Of a stretch of DNA of 64,000 bases, positions 1-12,781 are shown piece after piece. The DNA comes from Plasmodium brasilianum (lineage: Eukaryota > Apicomplexa > Aconoidasida > Haemosporida > Plasmodiidae). Under the pieces are notes generated by a model. That model had not been told where the DNA came from. It saw nothing but the letters and a program-made list of their open reading frames with translations, and did no database searches. Positions within the stretch are counted from its first letter, which is position 1. Each line of letters starts with the position of its first letter. The stretch spans positions 402,001-466,000 of the forward strand of contig NC_090124.1 in the NCBI RefSeq assembly GCF_023973825.1. Direction: 5' to 3'. The translations under genes were made by a program, and so were the position numbers.

Positions 1-1851
1 ATGACTACTTAATAAACTGTGGGCATTTATAATAATATTTTCACTAGAGTTGTACAAATTACGATATATTATATTTCCAATGTTCCATGATATATACAAA
101 TAGGAATTTATTGGAATATTATTTGAATAATTATTACCATGCATATAACAAAAAAAATTACGTGCTGCGGTAATATTAATATTTGTGAAAGTATTTTTCC
201 TACTTATACACAAACTATTGGATGTAGCATTTCTTTTTTTTAACAAATAAAAGTTTTTATCTTGTATATTTCTTCTAAAATCTTCATGATTTAGATAAAT
301 TAGGGCATTACTATCTATATTACGCACTTTCCTATTATTTTTTAAACTAATTAAATTATCTGCCATTTTTGCCTTGTCCATATTATATGACTTATTTATC
401 ATTTCTTCTACAGCATTAGAATATAAGGATAGTGAATTATTAGTTTTCAAAAAATTCAAAAAATTCGAGAAGCATTTCTGATCTCTTGTATCATCCTCAT
501 CATAATCATATTCCATTGATCTAAAGTCAGCTGGGTTTATCAAATCTTCATTTGAATTATTTTCCTGTGATGCATTATTTTGAAGGTATAGACAAAATTG
601 CCTTATTACATTTATACTACACTGATAAATAATATTCATATTCGGATCTATATTATCTTTATTAATACTATATTTATTAATAATATTAACTGTTAAAGCC
701 CTACAATCTAATAGTTTAATAGGTGGATAATAGTAATATTCTAAGATATGAAATACGGCTGTACATTCATTAAAAATTTCCACATTTTTAATAATAGTGT
801 ATTTAGAAGTATTCTTAATATTACATTTTATTTTGGAATTCACACTATTGATGTCCCAAAATATATTTAAATAACATGACTCGTTCATAAAATTATATTT
901 ACAAAAACCGTTGATACTTGAAAACATACCATCACTGTTACAACCAAATTCGCTACAACGTAAAGGGGATATTTTTTCACTCGGCAATTCTACCCAATTT
1001 CCTTCTGTTAATACAGCTGATTTTATCCCTTTACTATCAGACAAATTTAAAGTTTGTCTAGTGAAATTTATAATTATAATATACAAAGACTTATGTGCCT
1101 TCCTCAATCTCTTTTTCCATTCATAATTTTTTATGTTTATTATAAAGCTTAATGGCAAATTTTCCATTATGTCTTCATTTCTGTAAGTGCTATATAACAG
1201 CTTATCGTTTAACAGTGCCTCCTCCTCCTCATAATCATCATTGTTATTACTATTATTGGTACTATTATTATTATTATTATCATTTAAATTATAATTATTA
1301 TTGTCACCTTTTTTTTTTTTATCATTGTGTTTCATGGAATTACTCAAATTTATCCTTTTTAGTTTTTCCTTTTCTTCTATGCTTCTGATATGTAGTATTT
1401 TTAATAATCCTTTTTTCAGTTTTTTCTTGTGATATTCTATAAATCTTCTCCCTTCATCTGTTTCTAAAATGTTTATATAAAATTTACTGTTATATGTGTT
1501 ATCAAAACTATGTTTTACTATAAAATAGTTTTGTTGAGACAATATCTGTTTCTTATCATTCTTAATATTCATGCCTAAGACAGCAGAAGCCGTATTATCG
1601 CCTAATAAAGGAATATCAAAACGTGCATTCAAAATATATTCTTCATTATTTATTACAACACAATATTGTAAAATTCCATAAAAATTTCCCATAGTTTTTG
1701 TAAATTTAGCTATGCATTTCTCTTCCTTCTTATCTTTTAAACATTCCGGTGGATTAAGTAACCATATACCATGTTTAACTGAATGCATATATCTATAAAA
1801 CGCACAACTTGTTCCGTTCAATATCCTTATTTCACATTCTCTGTTTTCCAT
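1..1851 (-). CDS. Partial gene: conserved protein with three tandem beta-sandwich-like modules (5' part only)
   Basis: An open frame on the minus strand starts at ATG 1851-1849 and reads 617 codons without a stop to the window edge, so the 3' end is missing. The codons spell ordinary protein, not low complexity, except for an Asn/Asp-rich linker near residues 180-210. I see a repeated pattern three times, near residues 5-125, 244-345 and 535-617. Each has a hydrophobic strand with an Asn/Thr turn, then in two copies a G-x-W followed by prolines (GIWLLNPPE, residues 28-36; GNWVELP in the second), then aromatic-rich strands ending in a W/F-D-I-like strand. The spacing resembles the beta-sandwich of small secreted aegerolysin/actinoporin-like proteins, but this is weak pattern recognition. 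Paired cysteines recur in the modules. I see no signal peptide or membrane segment at this start. I infer no function; expect a 'conserved Plasmodium protein' label. Confidence 0.75.
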   Translation of the reverse strand, partial: MENRECEIRILNGTSCAFYRYMHSVKHGIWLLNPPECLKDKKEEKCIAKFTKTMGNFYGILQYCVVINNEEYILNARFDIPLLGDNTASAVLGMNIKNDKKQILSQQNYFIVKHSFDNTYNSKFYINILETDEGRRFIEYHKKKLKKGLLKILHIRSIEEKEKLKRINLSNSMKHNDKKKKGDNNNYNLNDNNNNNSTNNSNNNDDYEEEEALLNDKLLYSTYRNEDIMENLPLSFIINIKNYEWKKRLRKAHKSLYIIIINFTRQTLNLSDSKGIKSAVLTEGNWVELPSEKISPLRCSEFGCNSDGMFSSINGFCKYNFMNESCYLNIFWDINSVNSKIKCNIKNTSKYTIIKNVEIFNECTAVFHILEYYYYPPIKLLDCRALTVNIINKYSINKDNIDPNMNIIYQCSINVIRQFCLYLQNNASQENNSNEDLINPADFRSMEYDYDEDDTRDQKCFSNFLNFLKTNNSLSLYSNAVEEMINKSYNMDKAKMADNLISLKNNRKVRNIDSNALIYLNHEDFRRNIQDKNFYLLKKRNATSNSLCISRKNTFTNINITAARNFFCYMHGNNYSNNIPINSYLYISWNIGNIIYRNLYNSSENIIINAHSLLSSH

Positions 1852-2434
1852 CCTATTTTTATTCCTTTATATTCTTTTTTGTCCCTTTTTTTTTTTTTTT
1901 TGTGTTATATTCCTTTTTACTTCTTTTTATTCCTTTTTTTCCTTTTTTATCTATTTCTTTTCTTCCTTTCTTTTTTTATCTTTTTTTTATTTAATTGTTA
2001 TATTTTGTTCATTTAACTAAATAGGCCTTACTATTTTTGCAGTTAAGATTTATTCACCTTCATTCCCATATTAATACTTTACGTATTTCTCCTTTTATAT
2101 TGGATGTGTTTATTTCTTTTCATATTATCAAAATGCAAACATAATCGCACATATACAATACATGTATATTTGATAATTGTCTGCTTTTTGCCTTCAATGT
2201 TTTCACAAAACGAAATTTGAACTTCTATTCAACGTGCTAAATATTTGAAAATAACTTTTTACTTGTTATGCTTTTCTTCTTTTTCTTTCTTAAATTTCTA
2301 TTTAATGTGTATGTATATACAAATATACACTGCTTGTACAAGTTTATGCATATTTATACATGTATTCACTACTTTTACAAGTTTATGCAAAATTTGTACA
2401 TATATACTGCTTGTAAACGTTTAAGCATATTTAT

Positions 2435-2476
<42 letters not shown>

Positions 2477-5130
2477 TGCATGTACAAGTTTACACATTCA
2501 TGTTCATATATTCGACGCGCAAATTCGTTTAATCCGATCTTCTCTTTTTTTCCCCTTCTTTTGTGTTCAATTTCTCTTTTCGTGAAAACACGAAAGCACG
2601 TTTTTTTTCCTGAAGGCACAATAAATATATACACACATACATAAATGAATAAATATATATATTTACATATATATATATAAAGACTTCTTTTTATTTTTTT
2701 TCTTGAAATTATTTAAACTTTGTTTTGCTTCGTTATAACTGTCCTATTGACATATACACAAGTTCATGTATTTTTTTTTAATGTGTATACTTTCTCATTC
2801 TCTAAATTCATTCTTTCTTCCTTTCTATCCCCCCTTTTTTTTTTTTTTTTTTTTTTCTTTAACCTAATATGTGCTTATATATCTTTTCCAATATCAAATA
2901 TATACAAGTTTTATTACCTTTTATTTACTAACATTTTAATATTCTATATATATTTCTGTCATCAATTCGTTTAATACTTACTGATTAATTAATGTACTAA
3001 TTCACGTTTACTCCATTAATAATTTATAGTTTTGTTATTTTTCTTTACCTTTTTTCGTAACTTTGACGTTATGCAAATGTATAAATCGTTTGATTCTATA
3101 CATCAAGTAATTTTTTGAAAATATGTAAAAGAAGCTTACAAGTTGCATACAATCATTTTAAGTATATAGTGCTTTAAACTTGAAGTTATTCCATATGGTA
3201 CTAACTGGATAAAAACAAAAGAATAAAAATTATCACCTTCGCAAAAAATCTATTTGCAATTTTATAGGTAATTTTAAACATACAGATTCAAGATATAGTA
3301 TAAAAAATTTAAGGTAATGTATTTTTTTCAATTTTAAATATAAAAAATTATAGGAGGCGTACTTAAATCTTGAATATTATTAGTCAAAATGAGTATATAG
3401 CTGTTTACATTTAAATACCACAAGTTTTGAGAAAAAACATAGAACATGCTTACTGTCATGAATATATGCATAATTACATGCACACATATATATATATACA
3501 TAACGTCTAGGTGCCTTTTAAGCCCGGTGAGAAAAAATTAAATACATTTTTTCAAAAAGTACTTTTCTACAAAAATTTTTCTTATATGGTATACCTTATA
3601 TAAATACAAAAATGAAAAAAAGAACAAGGTATATTTTCCTTTTTTGTAATAACAATTGTATACAAGTAGTACAGGTGTTGTATTTGCTTCATGCATTTAG
3701 TAAGAGAAAGATTTAGCAGGCCTTTATATTTTTCCACCTTATTGAATATAATAACATTTCAAAAGAAAATATCACATTGAACGCTTTTTTTGAAAAACAA
3801 ATAAGGGAAATAAAACTTTAATATTTAAATAAAAATATTATAATCATATTATCACGGTGTATTTTTGAAAAAAATTACTTTAATGTGTAAATAGCGCTGT
3901 TTTTATTAATGTACATTGCAACCTTGTATCAAAGTGAAACACCAAAATTTTTAAAAGCAAAATAAACGTACGCGTACATATATATACGTACATGCACACA
4001 TGTACATTGTATTATATATACTTACACAAATAAATAAATTCACATAACATTCCTTTTCATGTGCAGTTTTCCAATTTCTTACAAGTAACCTTGTTTCTTT
4101 TAAATAACTCAGCACATTCCTTTTTCCTTTATAATTTCTTCATAAAACGAAAAAGAAAAGAGAGTGTATATACCTATTTGCAATTTCTCCTTAATTTAAT
4201 GTAACAGTTGTTATTTATATTCCTTTTTAAATTTACACGTTTTTATCTTTTCGTTAACGCAAAGCGGGCACAAAGATTAAACATTATGATATTTAAATTA
4301 CATTTAAAAAAAAATGTATAATGCGTTATATATAATAAAGTTTCTAAATCATTTATAAAAAGGAAAATTAGTAATAATCAATAAATTCAACAATGATTTT
4401 ATATTTTTCTATAATGTTCTAAAATTAAAAAATATTGTTTGCTTTATTTATTTATATTAACATAAATTTTTCTTATATGTATGCCATATGATTTTGTATA
4501 TATATATATATATATATATTACTAAGATCATAATAAAAAGATATGCAGAAAAAAAAAAAAAAAAAGATGAAATACATAAAAAAGAAAAAAAAGCTGTAAA
4601 ACATAATGAATTACATCGTAGCATAAAAAATAAAAAGAAAGCAAAACAAAAGGTATATATGTTTACATATATATTTTATTTTTTTTTACTTAACCACACT
4701 GCAAAAAATGAATGTTTCAAAAATTACACACATAAATCTATGTATATAAGAACGTATTAATGTATTATGCGATTAATGTATACATTTTATATTTCAAGCA
4801 TACCTTGTACAATTTATCTTTTTTATTTTTTTTTTTATTTTGCACTTAATTTATATAACCATGCCTTAAATACGACGTCATCCTTTGTTTAAGGTTGACG
4901 TTTGAGCATTTCCATAGTGTGCATCCATAGCTCCCCATGCACATACGTATATATTATGTATATATGTGTAATTATATATATATACACATGAAGACACGTA
5001 TACAGGTATAGATATATACTAATAAGCGCACGTGCATTCCAGCTTGTACTTCTCTTTTCGATATATTTTTCCAGGGTGTAAATGTTCGTAAAAAAAAAAA
5101 AAAAAAAAAGCCAACAATGGGTTTATCAAA
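1852..5130. other. Long intergenic region (about 3.3 kb), no gene supported
   Basis: This stretch separates the start of the left-edge gene from the 3' end of the reticulon gene. It is dominated by T-rich and A-rich tracts, an AT dinucleotide run near 2439-2475, another near 4494-4520, and short CATATATATG-like repeats. The open frames inside (for example 2268-2585, 2720-2974 and 4488-4760) are Phe/Tyr/Ile/Lys homopolymer translations with no protein-like stretches. It must hold the promoter and 5' UTR of the left-edge gene. I recognise no RNA gene in it. Confidence 0.6.
2439..2475. repeat. AT dinucleotide microsatellite
   Basis: An uninterrupted alternation of A and T lies between 2439 and 2475, in intergenic DNA. 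It is typical of Plasmodium non-coding sequence and likely to vary in length between isolates. Confidence 0.9.
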
Positions 5131-5673
5131 CTAAATGCTTTTCTTTATATGATTTAGTTTTGGTATATTATCGAATAAATATTTTGCTTGCTCTTTTATG
5201 TCAACATAATATGGGTGAACAATTTTACGTATCTTTGTTATATATACATTATTAATATAATTATATAAGAATATTGCCCACGTTAATAAATAAAATAAAA
5301 CGCTAAAATTTACAAATGACAAAAAGTTTCCAATCGAATATATTATAATAATAAGAGTTACATTTTCCATTCTGTTCGTCCACAATAGGTATTTTCTTAT
5401 TAATGTTAATTTATCATTTATAAAATCATATAAAAACACTATTAATCCTTCTATTAATTCTTTTGATACAATTTCTAATTTATCAGTCTCCTTATAATCT
5501 GAAATCTTATGTACTTGTAAAAACACAAGAAGTCCACTTAATAAAAGTAACAAAATGGATAAGGTACATAAAACTTGTAAAAAAGTTTGATTGAAAATGT
5601 ATAGTAATATATACAACGCATTTATCGATGAAAATATCGATACGTTTACAATATTCTTTGAGTTCAAATTCAT
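5131..5673 (-). CDS. Reticulon-like protein (ER membrane-shaping)
   Basis: A single-exon ORF of 180 residues. Two long hydrophobic stretches (about residues 8-58 and 100-145), each long enough for a membrane hairpin, flank a hydrophilic segment of about 45-50 residues. That is the layout of a reticulon homology domain. Before the second hairpin is a basic-Trp segment (RKYLLWTNRMENVT), and after it the conserved-looking tail VHPYYVDIKEQAKYLFDNIP, ending in a lysine-rich KKSI. Reticulons insert as wedges and bend the ER into tubules. In Plasmodium they would act in ER and possibly nuclear-envelope shaping. The length fits a minimal reticulon with almost no N-terminal extension. The start is the first ATG after a clear non-coding stretch. 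Alternatives are a REEP/Yop1-like or ARL6IP1-like hairpin protein, which share the topology. Confidence 0.75.
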   Translation of the reverse strand: MNLNSKNIVNVSIFSSINALYILLYIFNQTFLQVLCTLSILLLLLSGLLVFLQVHKISDYKETDKLEIVSKELIEGLIVFLYDFINDKLTLIRKYLLWTNRMENVTLIIIIYSIGNFLSFVNFSVLFYLLTWAIFLYNYINNVYITKIRKIVHPYYVDIKEQAKYLFDNIPKLNHIKKSI

Positions 5674-7644
5674 TTTCTCAAAATAAAAAATATGTAAAAA
5701 TTAAAAATGGATGAAAATACTTTGCCCCTTAGTAGTACGCTTATATATATATATTATATGGAATTTCTGTTAAAAAGAAAGTTTTAAAAATAAAAAAAAA
5801 CAAATGTAATTCACTAAAAACAAATAATACTGCGAAAGTAAAATTTCTTCCTAAAATAATAATTAAATAAAGAAAATTTGTTTTGCATTATACTTGTTGC
5901 GCATATTTTTTTTTTCTTTTCGTTAATATTAGCATTACATTTCATTACATCATTTTAAAGGAGTAATATTGTTAAAATATAAAAAAAAAATTAATATAAA
6001 TAATGTTAATAGTAATAAAATATAAATGATAAGCAAATATATTCAAAAAAAAATACAAAATGGGATGGTCACGGAAGCATAATTTTTTAGTGCTAATACG
6101 TATCATATTATTTTTATTTATTATTTTTTTTTTTTTTAAATATATTCGTTATAAGTTATTATATAATTATGCACATATAGCACTAAAAAAATATAGATTT
6201 TTATTTTGAAAAAAATTGTTTTTAAAACAAACTTGTCGCACTTAATGAAATGTTTTCATTATTATTAAAAAAAATCACAGTATTCTTCAGAGAAAAATAT
6301 TATTTATTTTATATTTTTTTTAATTTTTTACCATGAACTAATTCCTTTGTGCAAACGCAGGGGTGTAAATTAGTATTAAATATTTTTATCATATATCAAA
6401 GAGGGTGTAATATCAAAAGAAAAATTTTGCCTAATTATTTATTTATATTACACACCTATAGGAAAAATTTAAATTACTACACCATTATTTTCATTACAGA
6501 AAACTTTATTTTCAATAAATAGTACAAGTTCGAAAAATTGATATAGGAACTTTCTAAAAATAATAATAAAAACGTAAAAAAATAGGGAAAAAGGGGGAAT
6601 AAAAGTAAACAAAAAAAAAGAACAAATATATACATATCTTTAACAGAGTATATAACAGTTTTTTTTTCTTTTCCTCTAAATAGGTTTTAACATATGCAGT
6701 TAAACGTTATACATCTTAATATGATGAACATTATGCGATGTATGTGAACATGGTATTATTATTTTTATGAAAGTTTTATTTGGTATATATTCTTAATGAA
6801 TGCAATGCATTATGTAGTTTAATAAATAATTTACCAAATAACAGATTATGATTTATAATGCTATTATATTTGTATATTCACTTTTTTAAACATAAAGGGT
6901 ATTTTCTTTTCAGTGTTTTACACCATCAAATTACATACTCTAGTAATTATGCAGACATATTCTATAAGAGCCAAATATACCGCCGATCGTGGAATTATAC
7001 ATAGACTAAATAACTGTGTTTTTTAATGTATGCATTTTTATACATATATTATGCACCTGCGCACACAAACTTATATATTTAATAAAAAACAAAAAGCCTT
7101 TTTCTAGGTAAATATTACTTTTTATAACGATACTCCTATTAATAATATTTACACAGTGAAAACTGTTATTATATAAATATATTGATAAAACAAGTATTTG
7201 ACAAATAATAAATGAAAAAAGAAAAAGAAAAAGAAAAAGAAAGAAGAAGAAAGAAAATAAGAAAAATAAAGAAGTGTATGTTCCAAATGATTAAAATGCG
7301 AAAAAAAGAAAAAAAAAATTTATATACATTTTACCATTAAAATTGTGACATTTCGTCTTTCATTATTGTAATTAAAATATATATATATTAATTAAAAAAG
7401 TACAAATTACAAATTCAAAATGAATCGAAATTAAAGCAGAATGAATTCATCAGTAAATTTTACATAATAATATATAAATAATATTATATATATATGAATA
7501 TGTATGAATTTTTATACGTACACACTTTTTGCTATTTTTTATATCTAACACTAAACTTTTTTTTTCTGCTTTTGTGCACTTATCTACGATAAGAACATAA
7601 TACAGAAAAATTATTCTTGTTCATATATTATATGAACTAAACTT
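5674..7644. other. Intergenic region (about 2 kb), no gene supported
   Basis: This lies between the reticulon start and the last exon of the GEX1 gene, both on the minus strand. It is AT-rich with short poly-A and poly-T runs and a purine tract near 7213-7256 made of GAAAAA and GAA units. No frame shows protein-like sequence. It probably holds the reticulon promoter and the GEX1 3' UTR. Confidence 0.6.
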
Positions 7645-10069
7645 TTAAAAACCTTCAACTGAGTAAAATTTTTTTATTTTTACATCTTGTTCATTTAAAT
7701 CACAGAAGTCTAAAGTTGTGTTCTGGTTATCATTTTCTAAAATTATTGTTTCATTATTATTAGTGTTATCATCGGTATCCTAATTTAAAAAAAAAAATTA
7801 GTAAAAATTCGAATAAGTTTGTCCAGTTTTTGTTTCTTGTAAAGAGAAGTAAGAGGAACCATTTCAAAAGATATCCTTCCTCTTTTCTCTTTTTGTGCTT
7901 TTAGTACTTATTTTATTTTATTTTTTTATTTCATTACGAAATTTTTGATTCTGAATTCTCTCATTCGCATTCTTTCATTATGATTGTGCTCTACAATATT
8001 CGCTGAAATCAAATGAACAAGCATGAGTAAGGGTATGTATTTGAAGTGGCCAATTCACTGCTCATGCAGCTTTTTACACACATCATGTATATACGTATGT
8101 GTACATGTATATATATATATATATATATATGCGTGGGCAATGGCATGTGCATAGGAAAGTCCGTATGCGCGTATATGTGTATCCGGCACATTTATGAAAT
8201 TTTTTTTACTGAAAGAGATTGGGCTTTCCGTATACGCCTTAATATTTGCTGGTGAAGGAAAATAATGGAAAAACATTGGGCGATTTTTTCTATGTAGCAT
8301 TTTTATTCTTATTCCAATAGGTTCTTCATTTGGTCTAAATAAAATAAAGATGAAGTGGTATGATGAGTGTTTGGGCAGTAATTTATTTAGGTTCTTATTG
8401 TTTAACTTTATTTTATATTTCTTCATATATTGCATTTTTTCTTTTTCTCTATTTTGATGTATGTCCATTTTCCGTGTACTCGTCCATTTCCTTTGAAGTA
8501 AAATCCTCGCTAGCAAGGGAAGTCTCTGAGCTGCTATATTCAGAATCACTGCGTGAATCTGAAATTTTTGGTGCAATATTAAAGCAATAAAAGGAATAAG
8601 TGAATGTACGCATAAGTATATTTTTACATTTAATTATAAAGTTTATTAATATACACATTAGAGTGAACATATTAACATATGTGCGTATATCATATACAAT
8701 TTTTACTTATATTGAAATCTTCATCATCCATATATATAGAATCAAGATAGTCGTTATAATTTAACCATAAATTTAACACATTAACTAAGGTAATGAAGGA
8801 AAAACAGAAAGAAAAGAAAAAAAAATTACTAATAATTTTCTTCAAAAAAACTATACTTCTTTCTTTTCTTTTATTTATTTATTATTTTTTTTTTTTTTTT
8901 TTTTTTGCTGCACCTGTTTCTTGATCTATTTCTTGAATGCTTTTTTCGTTTTGTCTTTTTAATTCTCTAAAGGTGTTATGATGTTGTTCATTTTTTTCGA
9001 CAAGTTTCTTTATTTGCCTCAGTTCTTCCTCTATTATTTTCACTGGTTCCCGGTATCTAACAGAAACATAAACAAACAATTAAATACAAAAAAAAAAAAA
9101 AAAAAGAGGAAGCAAAAATTTAAACTATATGATAAATAAGTATAGTTTAAAATGGAATACTGCAAAATAAAATTTTCTAATTTTTACGATATTATTGTGG
9201 TGATTAAAATTTTAAGACCAATCAGCACAAAAGTCTAAAAGAAAAAAAAAAAAGAAGATATAAAACAAATAAAATTAAAGTAGTATTAATCAATAAAAAT
9301 AAAGATAAATAGACAATTTTTAATAATTATGAAAAGATATAAAATGAATTTGTGCAATAATGTATGAACATATGTACGCGTATAGAATATCCAATAAATT
9401 TCAAGTTCATTTTTTTTTTTTTTTTTTTTAAATCCTTTTTACGTATCTTATTCCTTTCACTGAATAATTAACTAAATTCTCGTTAACTCTCAGGAGCACG
9501 TATTTTTTAATGAGAGTAATTATTTTTTTGAAGATGAGTTCGGTTATACAACAAATAATCACACCTAAGGGGAATATGTGTTTTGGCACAAAAATACAGA
9601 GTGAGTCATATACATATATATATATATATGCATATAAGCACATACATGGACGCATATACGTACGCACACAAATTTATATATATATATATATGTATAAATA
9701 CATATATTGTCCTATTTCCTTTTTATGAACTGTCCGTTCAATAAGGTTTTCATTCTTTTCTTACAAAAAATAATTTTCCTCCTACAGGTATGCACATTAC
9801 TGCGTGAAGTTATAAGTAGAACTAGTAATGCGATGAACAGATATATTACAATCAGCTTAAATCCCCTCACAAACTCTACAATATTTTTTAAAAAATAACC
9901 ATTTTAATATAGTTATATGCAAAAGGGTATTTAATGTTTTTTTTTTTTTTATTATTGTTTACTAGTAATAGATTCATGATGATATTTTATTTTTAATAAA
10001 ATTTGTATAATCTCGCTGAAGTCATTTTTAAGGCCTTGTAAAAAACTGTCAAATCTAAACAAGCAAAGC

Positions 10070-10100
<31 letters not shown>

Positions 10101-11418
10101 GTAAAAAACAAAGAAGAATAAGAGTAGGGATTATAAAGCAAAATATTAATATTTCTATACGTCTAAATATGCTCATACATTATGTATAAACAATTATATA
10201 TGTTTTTCACTTACCTGTTTGTGTTTTCTATTTGTTTTACTTGAGCGTGTTCTATTAATTTCATGTTTTCTAAATTCGTTGTCATCTGTTTGGTTATGTA
10301 TAGAGAGGTTTCTGCTAGCCTGTTAATCTTTCTCATTTTATTTTTAATGAAAAAGGTAAAAATGAAGGGGGGGAGAAATTAAACGTTCGTCTGAATAGAC
10401 ATGCGTATATATACATTCATATACATGCATATAAACACATATATATATACGTATACATCCATGTGTATATGCGAAGGTGCAAGTGCATCCGCTTAAGTTT
10501 ATTTTAGAAAAGCCTTACATTTTCTTCTGTTCGTTTGTTCCACTCAATGGATTGTATATAAAAACAAATATCATCGATATGGTTTAACTCAGCGTGATAA
10601 ATTTGAAAAGCAGTATCGGACATGTTGTTAGTGGATGTGCAATTTGTTATAATTTTATATTTTAAATTTTCACATAATTTTTTTTTTATATTGGCATTTT
10701 CATCGAATATGCTTTCCCGTGGCACAAAAGTATTATAGTCATAGTTATTCTTATCATAAGTATATACTTCCCCTTTACTTGAACTTATATATGAGTTTTC
10801 TCTTTTATTGTTTGGGTAGACTTTATACTCTTCTTTGTTATCATTAATAGAACATGGATTCTCTATTCTTTCAATTTTTCTTAATTCATCTAAACTTAAC
10901 GTTTTAGCAAAATGCACATTTTGAAATTGATCAAATAAATTGTTATTATATAAATATATTTGTAATTTGTTTAACTTTTTTGTATTTAATTCACAACCAA
11001 TTTTTTCATCTGGAAATTTTCTTGTTGATTTAACAAAAATACATTTCGTTTTAGCTAAGGCTAGTAATGATTTATTATTTTCGTTTATTTCATTACAGTT
11101 GTACATATTTAAATTATTTAGCTGATCTAGTACATATTCATAACATTTTATTTCCTGTACATATATGTTATCTTGATTGTCTTCATTCTCTTCACTATAT
11201 CCACTCCCTTCATTTTCTGCGTAGTTCTTATTTCTCTTTTTTTTCTTTTGATATTCTTCTTCAGCCTTTCTTTTCGCTTTCAATATTTCATCAAATGCTT
11301 CTTTCCCTCTTTTAACCCTTTCTACCAATAGCTCTGTGTTACTAGCATATTTGAACTTATATTCTTTACATATTCTTAATTGGATAACTATTATAATAAC
11401 TAGATAGAAATATATCAT
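7645..11418 (-). CDS. GEX1: Nuclear fusion protein, KAR5/GEX1/Brambleberry family (12 exons)
   Basis: I rebuilt 12 exons on the minus strand: 11418-10519, 10327-10215, 10054-9963, 9875-9765, 9564-9443, 9234-9188, 9056-8914, 8784-8707, 8558-8480, 8334-8210, 8002-7938 and 7779-7645. Every junction is GT-AG, all phases agree, and the sum is 2010 nt (669 residues plus stop). Residues 1-17 look like a signal peptide. A Cys-containing luminal region follows (Cys 92, 108, 126, 142), including AKTKCIFVKSTRKFP. Exon 1 ends in an IDDICFYIQSIEW segment. Both match the GEX1/KAR5/Brambleberry signature as I know it. Exons 2-3 are helical, exons 4-6 encode hydrophobic segments (best at residues 375-392 and 447-461), and the tail is coiled-coil then acidic/Asn-rich. 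The family acts at the nuclear envelope in nuclear fusion after fertilisation, so sexual-stage expression is expected. The donors of exon 4 and exon 9 are the least certain. Confidence 0.82.
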
Positions 11419-12781
11419 AATGGTATTTTATTCAACTAAGTATGATATTTTTTTGAAGGTCTGTGAATGCTGTCTATTCCTAAAATGAAGGTGGATGTGC
11501 ATATATATATCCACATATGTATGTATATGTATATGCATAAATGGATGTACATGTGTATATATAGCATGTTTTTCTTTTTCTTTTTCTTTTTCTACACATA
11601 TAATTTATAGCAGATATTTATTGCCTTTTCAAAGTTACAAAAGTAAAGGCACATAAATGTACACATATATATAAATATATACCTATGTATGCTTTATTTT
11701 TCCATGTGCAGACGTGCAAGAAAAGCGCTATATTTTTATTTCAGAAATTTCCCTGTTTCAAATTTATTTCTTATGGGTCCTCGTTATACTTTGTCAGTTA
11801 AAATAGTATTTCTTTGGAGAAACTAAAATAAATTTTTGCGACATTTATCACAAAATTACATTGTTGTTCTCATAAGAATTGTAAATATCATATTCAAGAG
11901 TAGGTATTTTTAAAATTTCCTATTCCTTTTTAAACTCTTGATAAAATAGACTTAATTATATAACCCATCCTTTTTTTTTTTTTTTTTTTTTTTATAATCT
12001 TATAATTCCTTTAACTTTGTGTATACTTCTTCACAATTGCATTATTTTTTTTTTTTTTTTTTTTTTCTTACTTCCCTCGTCTGCAGGAATTAACATTTCT
12101 ATGAATAAACTGATCGTTGTAAGTCAATTAAAAATAGAAATTTAAGAATTTAATATATGCCTTAGGGAAAGCTTCATATATGTAATGCTTTTCAACTAAT
12201 AAGAAAAGAGTATGTCTTAAATGATCCATTTATACAAAAAATTTAATTAAACAAAAACAGAAATTATTAATAAAGCAAAATAAATATGGAAGAAAAGATC
12301 AACCAAGTGCATAAAAAAATGAATAAAAAACTCCCTCTAAAAAATTTACAATAAAAAAAGGATGGAAATCTAACGATTCTAAACAAATAGGAAATATGCC
12401 ACAAAAAAAAAAAAAAAAGTCTAGAAAGCATTTTAGAAGAGTAAAATCTCACGTTATTTTTGCATAACACGGGATTTATTTAGAACATTTGGACTTATGG
12501 ATAAAGCAGGAGGGAAATGCCAAATCAGTAGTACAACGTGTAGGACAAATGTATACAACATAAGTGTAACACACAAAAAAAAAAAAAAAAATTGAATAAA
12601 AAGTAAAATGAAAACAAAGTAAAAATATGACAGAAAAAGAATATAACGAAATATAGCACAATAAAAATGGAGTAATAAAGGAATAAAAAAGTATATAACA
12701 AAATAAAGACGAACAGATACAGAATATAACGCTGGAATGCTGAAGGTACTTAAGTTGACCACCAAAAAGCAAAATAAAAAG
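11419..12781. other. Intergenic region between GEX1 and the TIM-barrel gene
   Basis: About 1.36 kb upstream of the GEX1 start and downstream of the neighbouring minus-strand stop. It contains poly-T runs near 11971-11993 and 12044-12066 and short TATATG repeats. Minus-strand frames at 12267-12772 are Phe/Leu/Tyr-rich translations of A-rich DNA with no domain and no splice link to a neighbour, so I do not call them genes. It should hold the GEX1 promoter. Confidence 0.6.

Noticed and set aside
2268..2974. Hydrophobic plus-strand frames that resemble membrane proteins
   Set aside because: They come from poly-T, TATATA and CATATG repeats, with no protein-like segments or splice signals.
5674..7644. 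Possible centromere or structural RNA in a gene-free AT-rich stretch
   Set aside because: Plasmodium centromeres are more uniformly and extremely AT-rich with a compact repeat core. This stretch is mixed sequence, and I found no stable RNA-like pattern by eye.
8055..8576. 173-codon minus-strand frame as a separate gene
   Set aside because: Its parts lie in different exons and introns of the GEX1 gene. Only 8334-8210 of it is coding in the rebuilt model, and the rest is intron or another frame.
12267..12772. Minus-strand Phe/Leu/Tyr-rich frames just after the TIM-barrel stop, possible extra exons or a membrane protein
   Set aside because: The translations are low complexity, overlap in several frames and have no acceptor in phase with the gene upstream.
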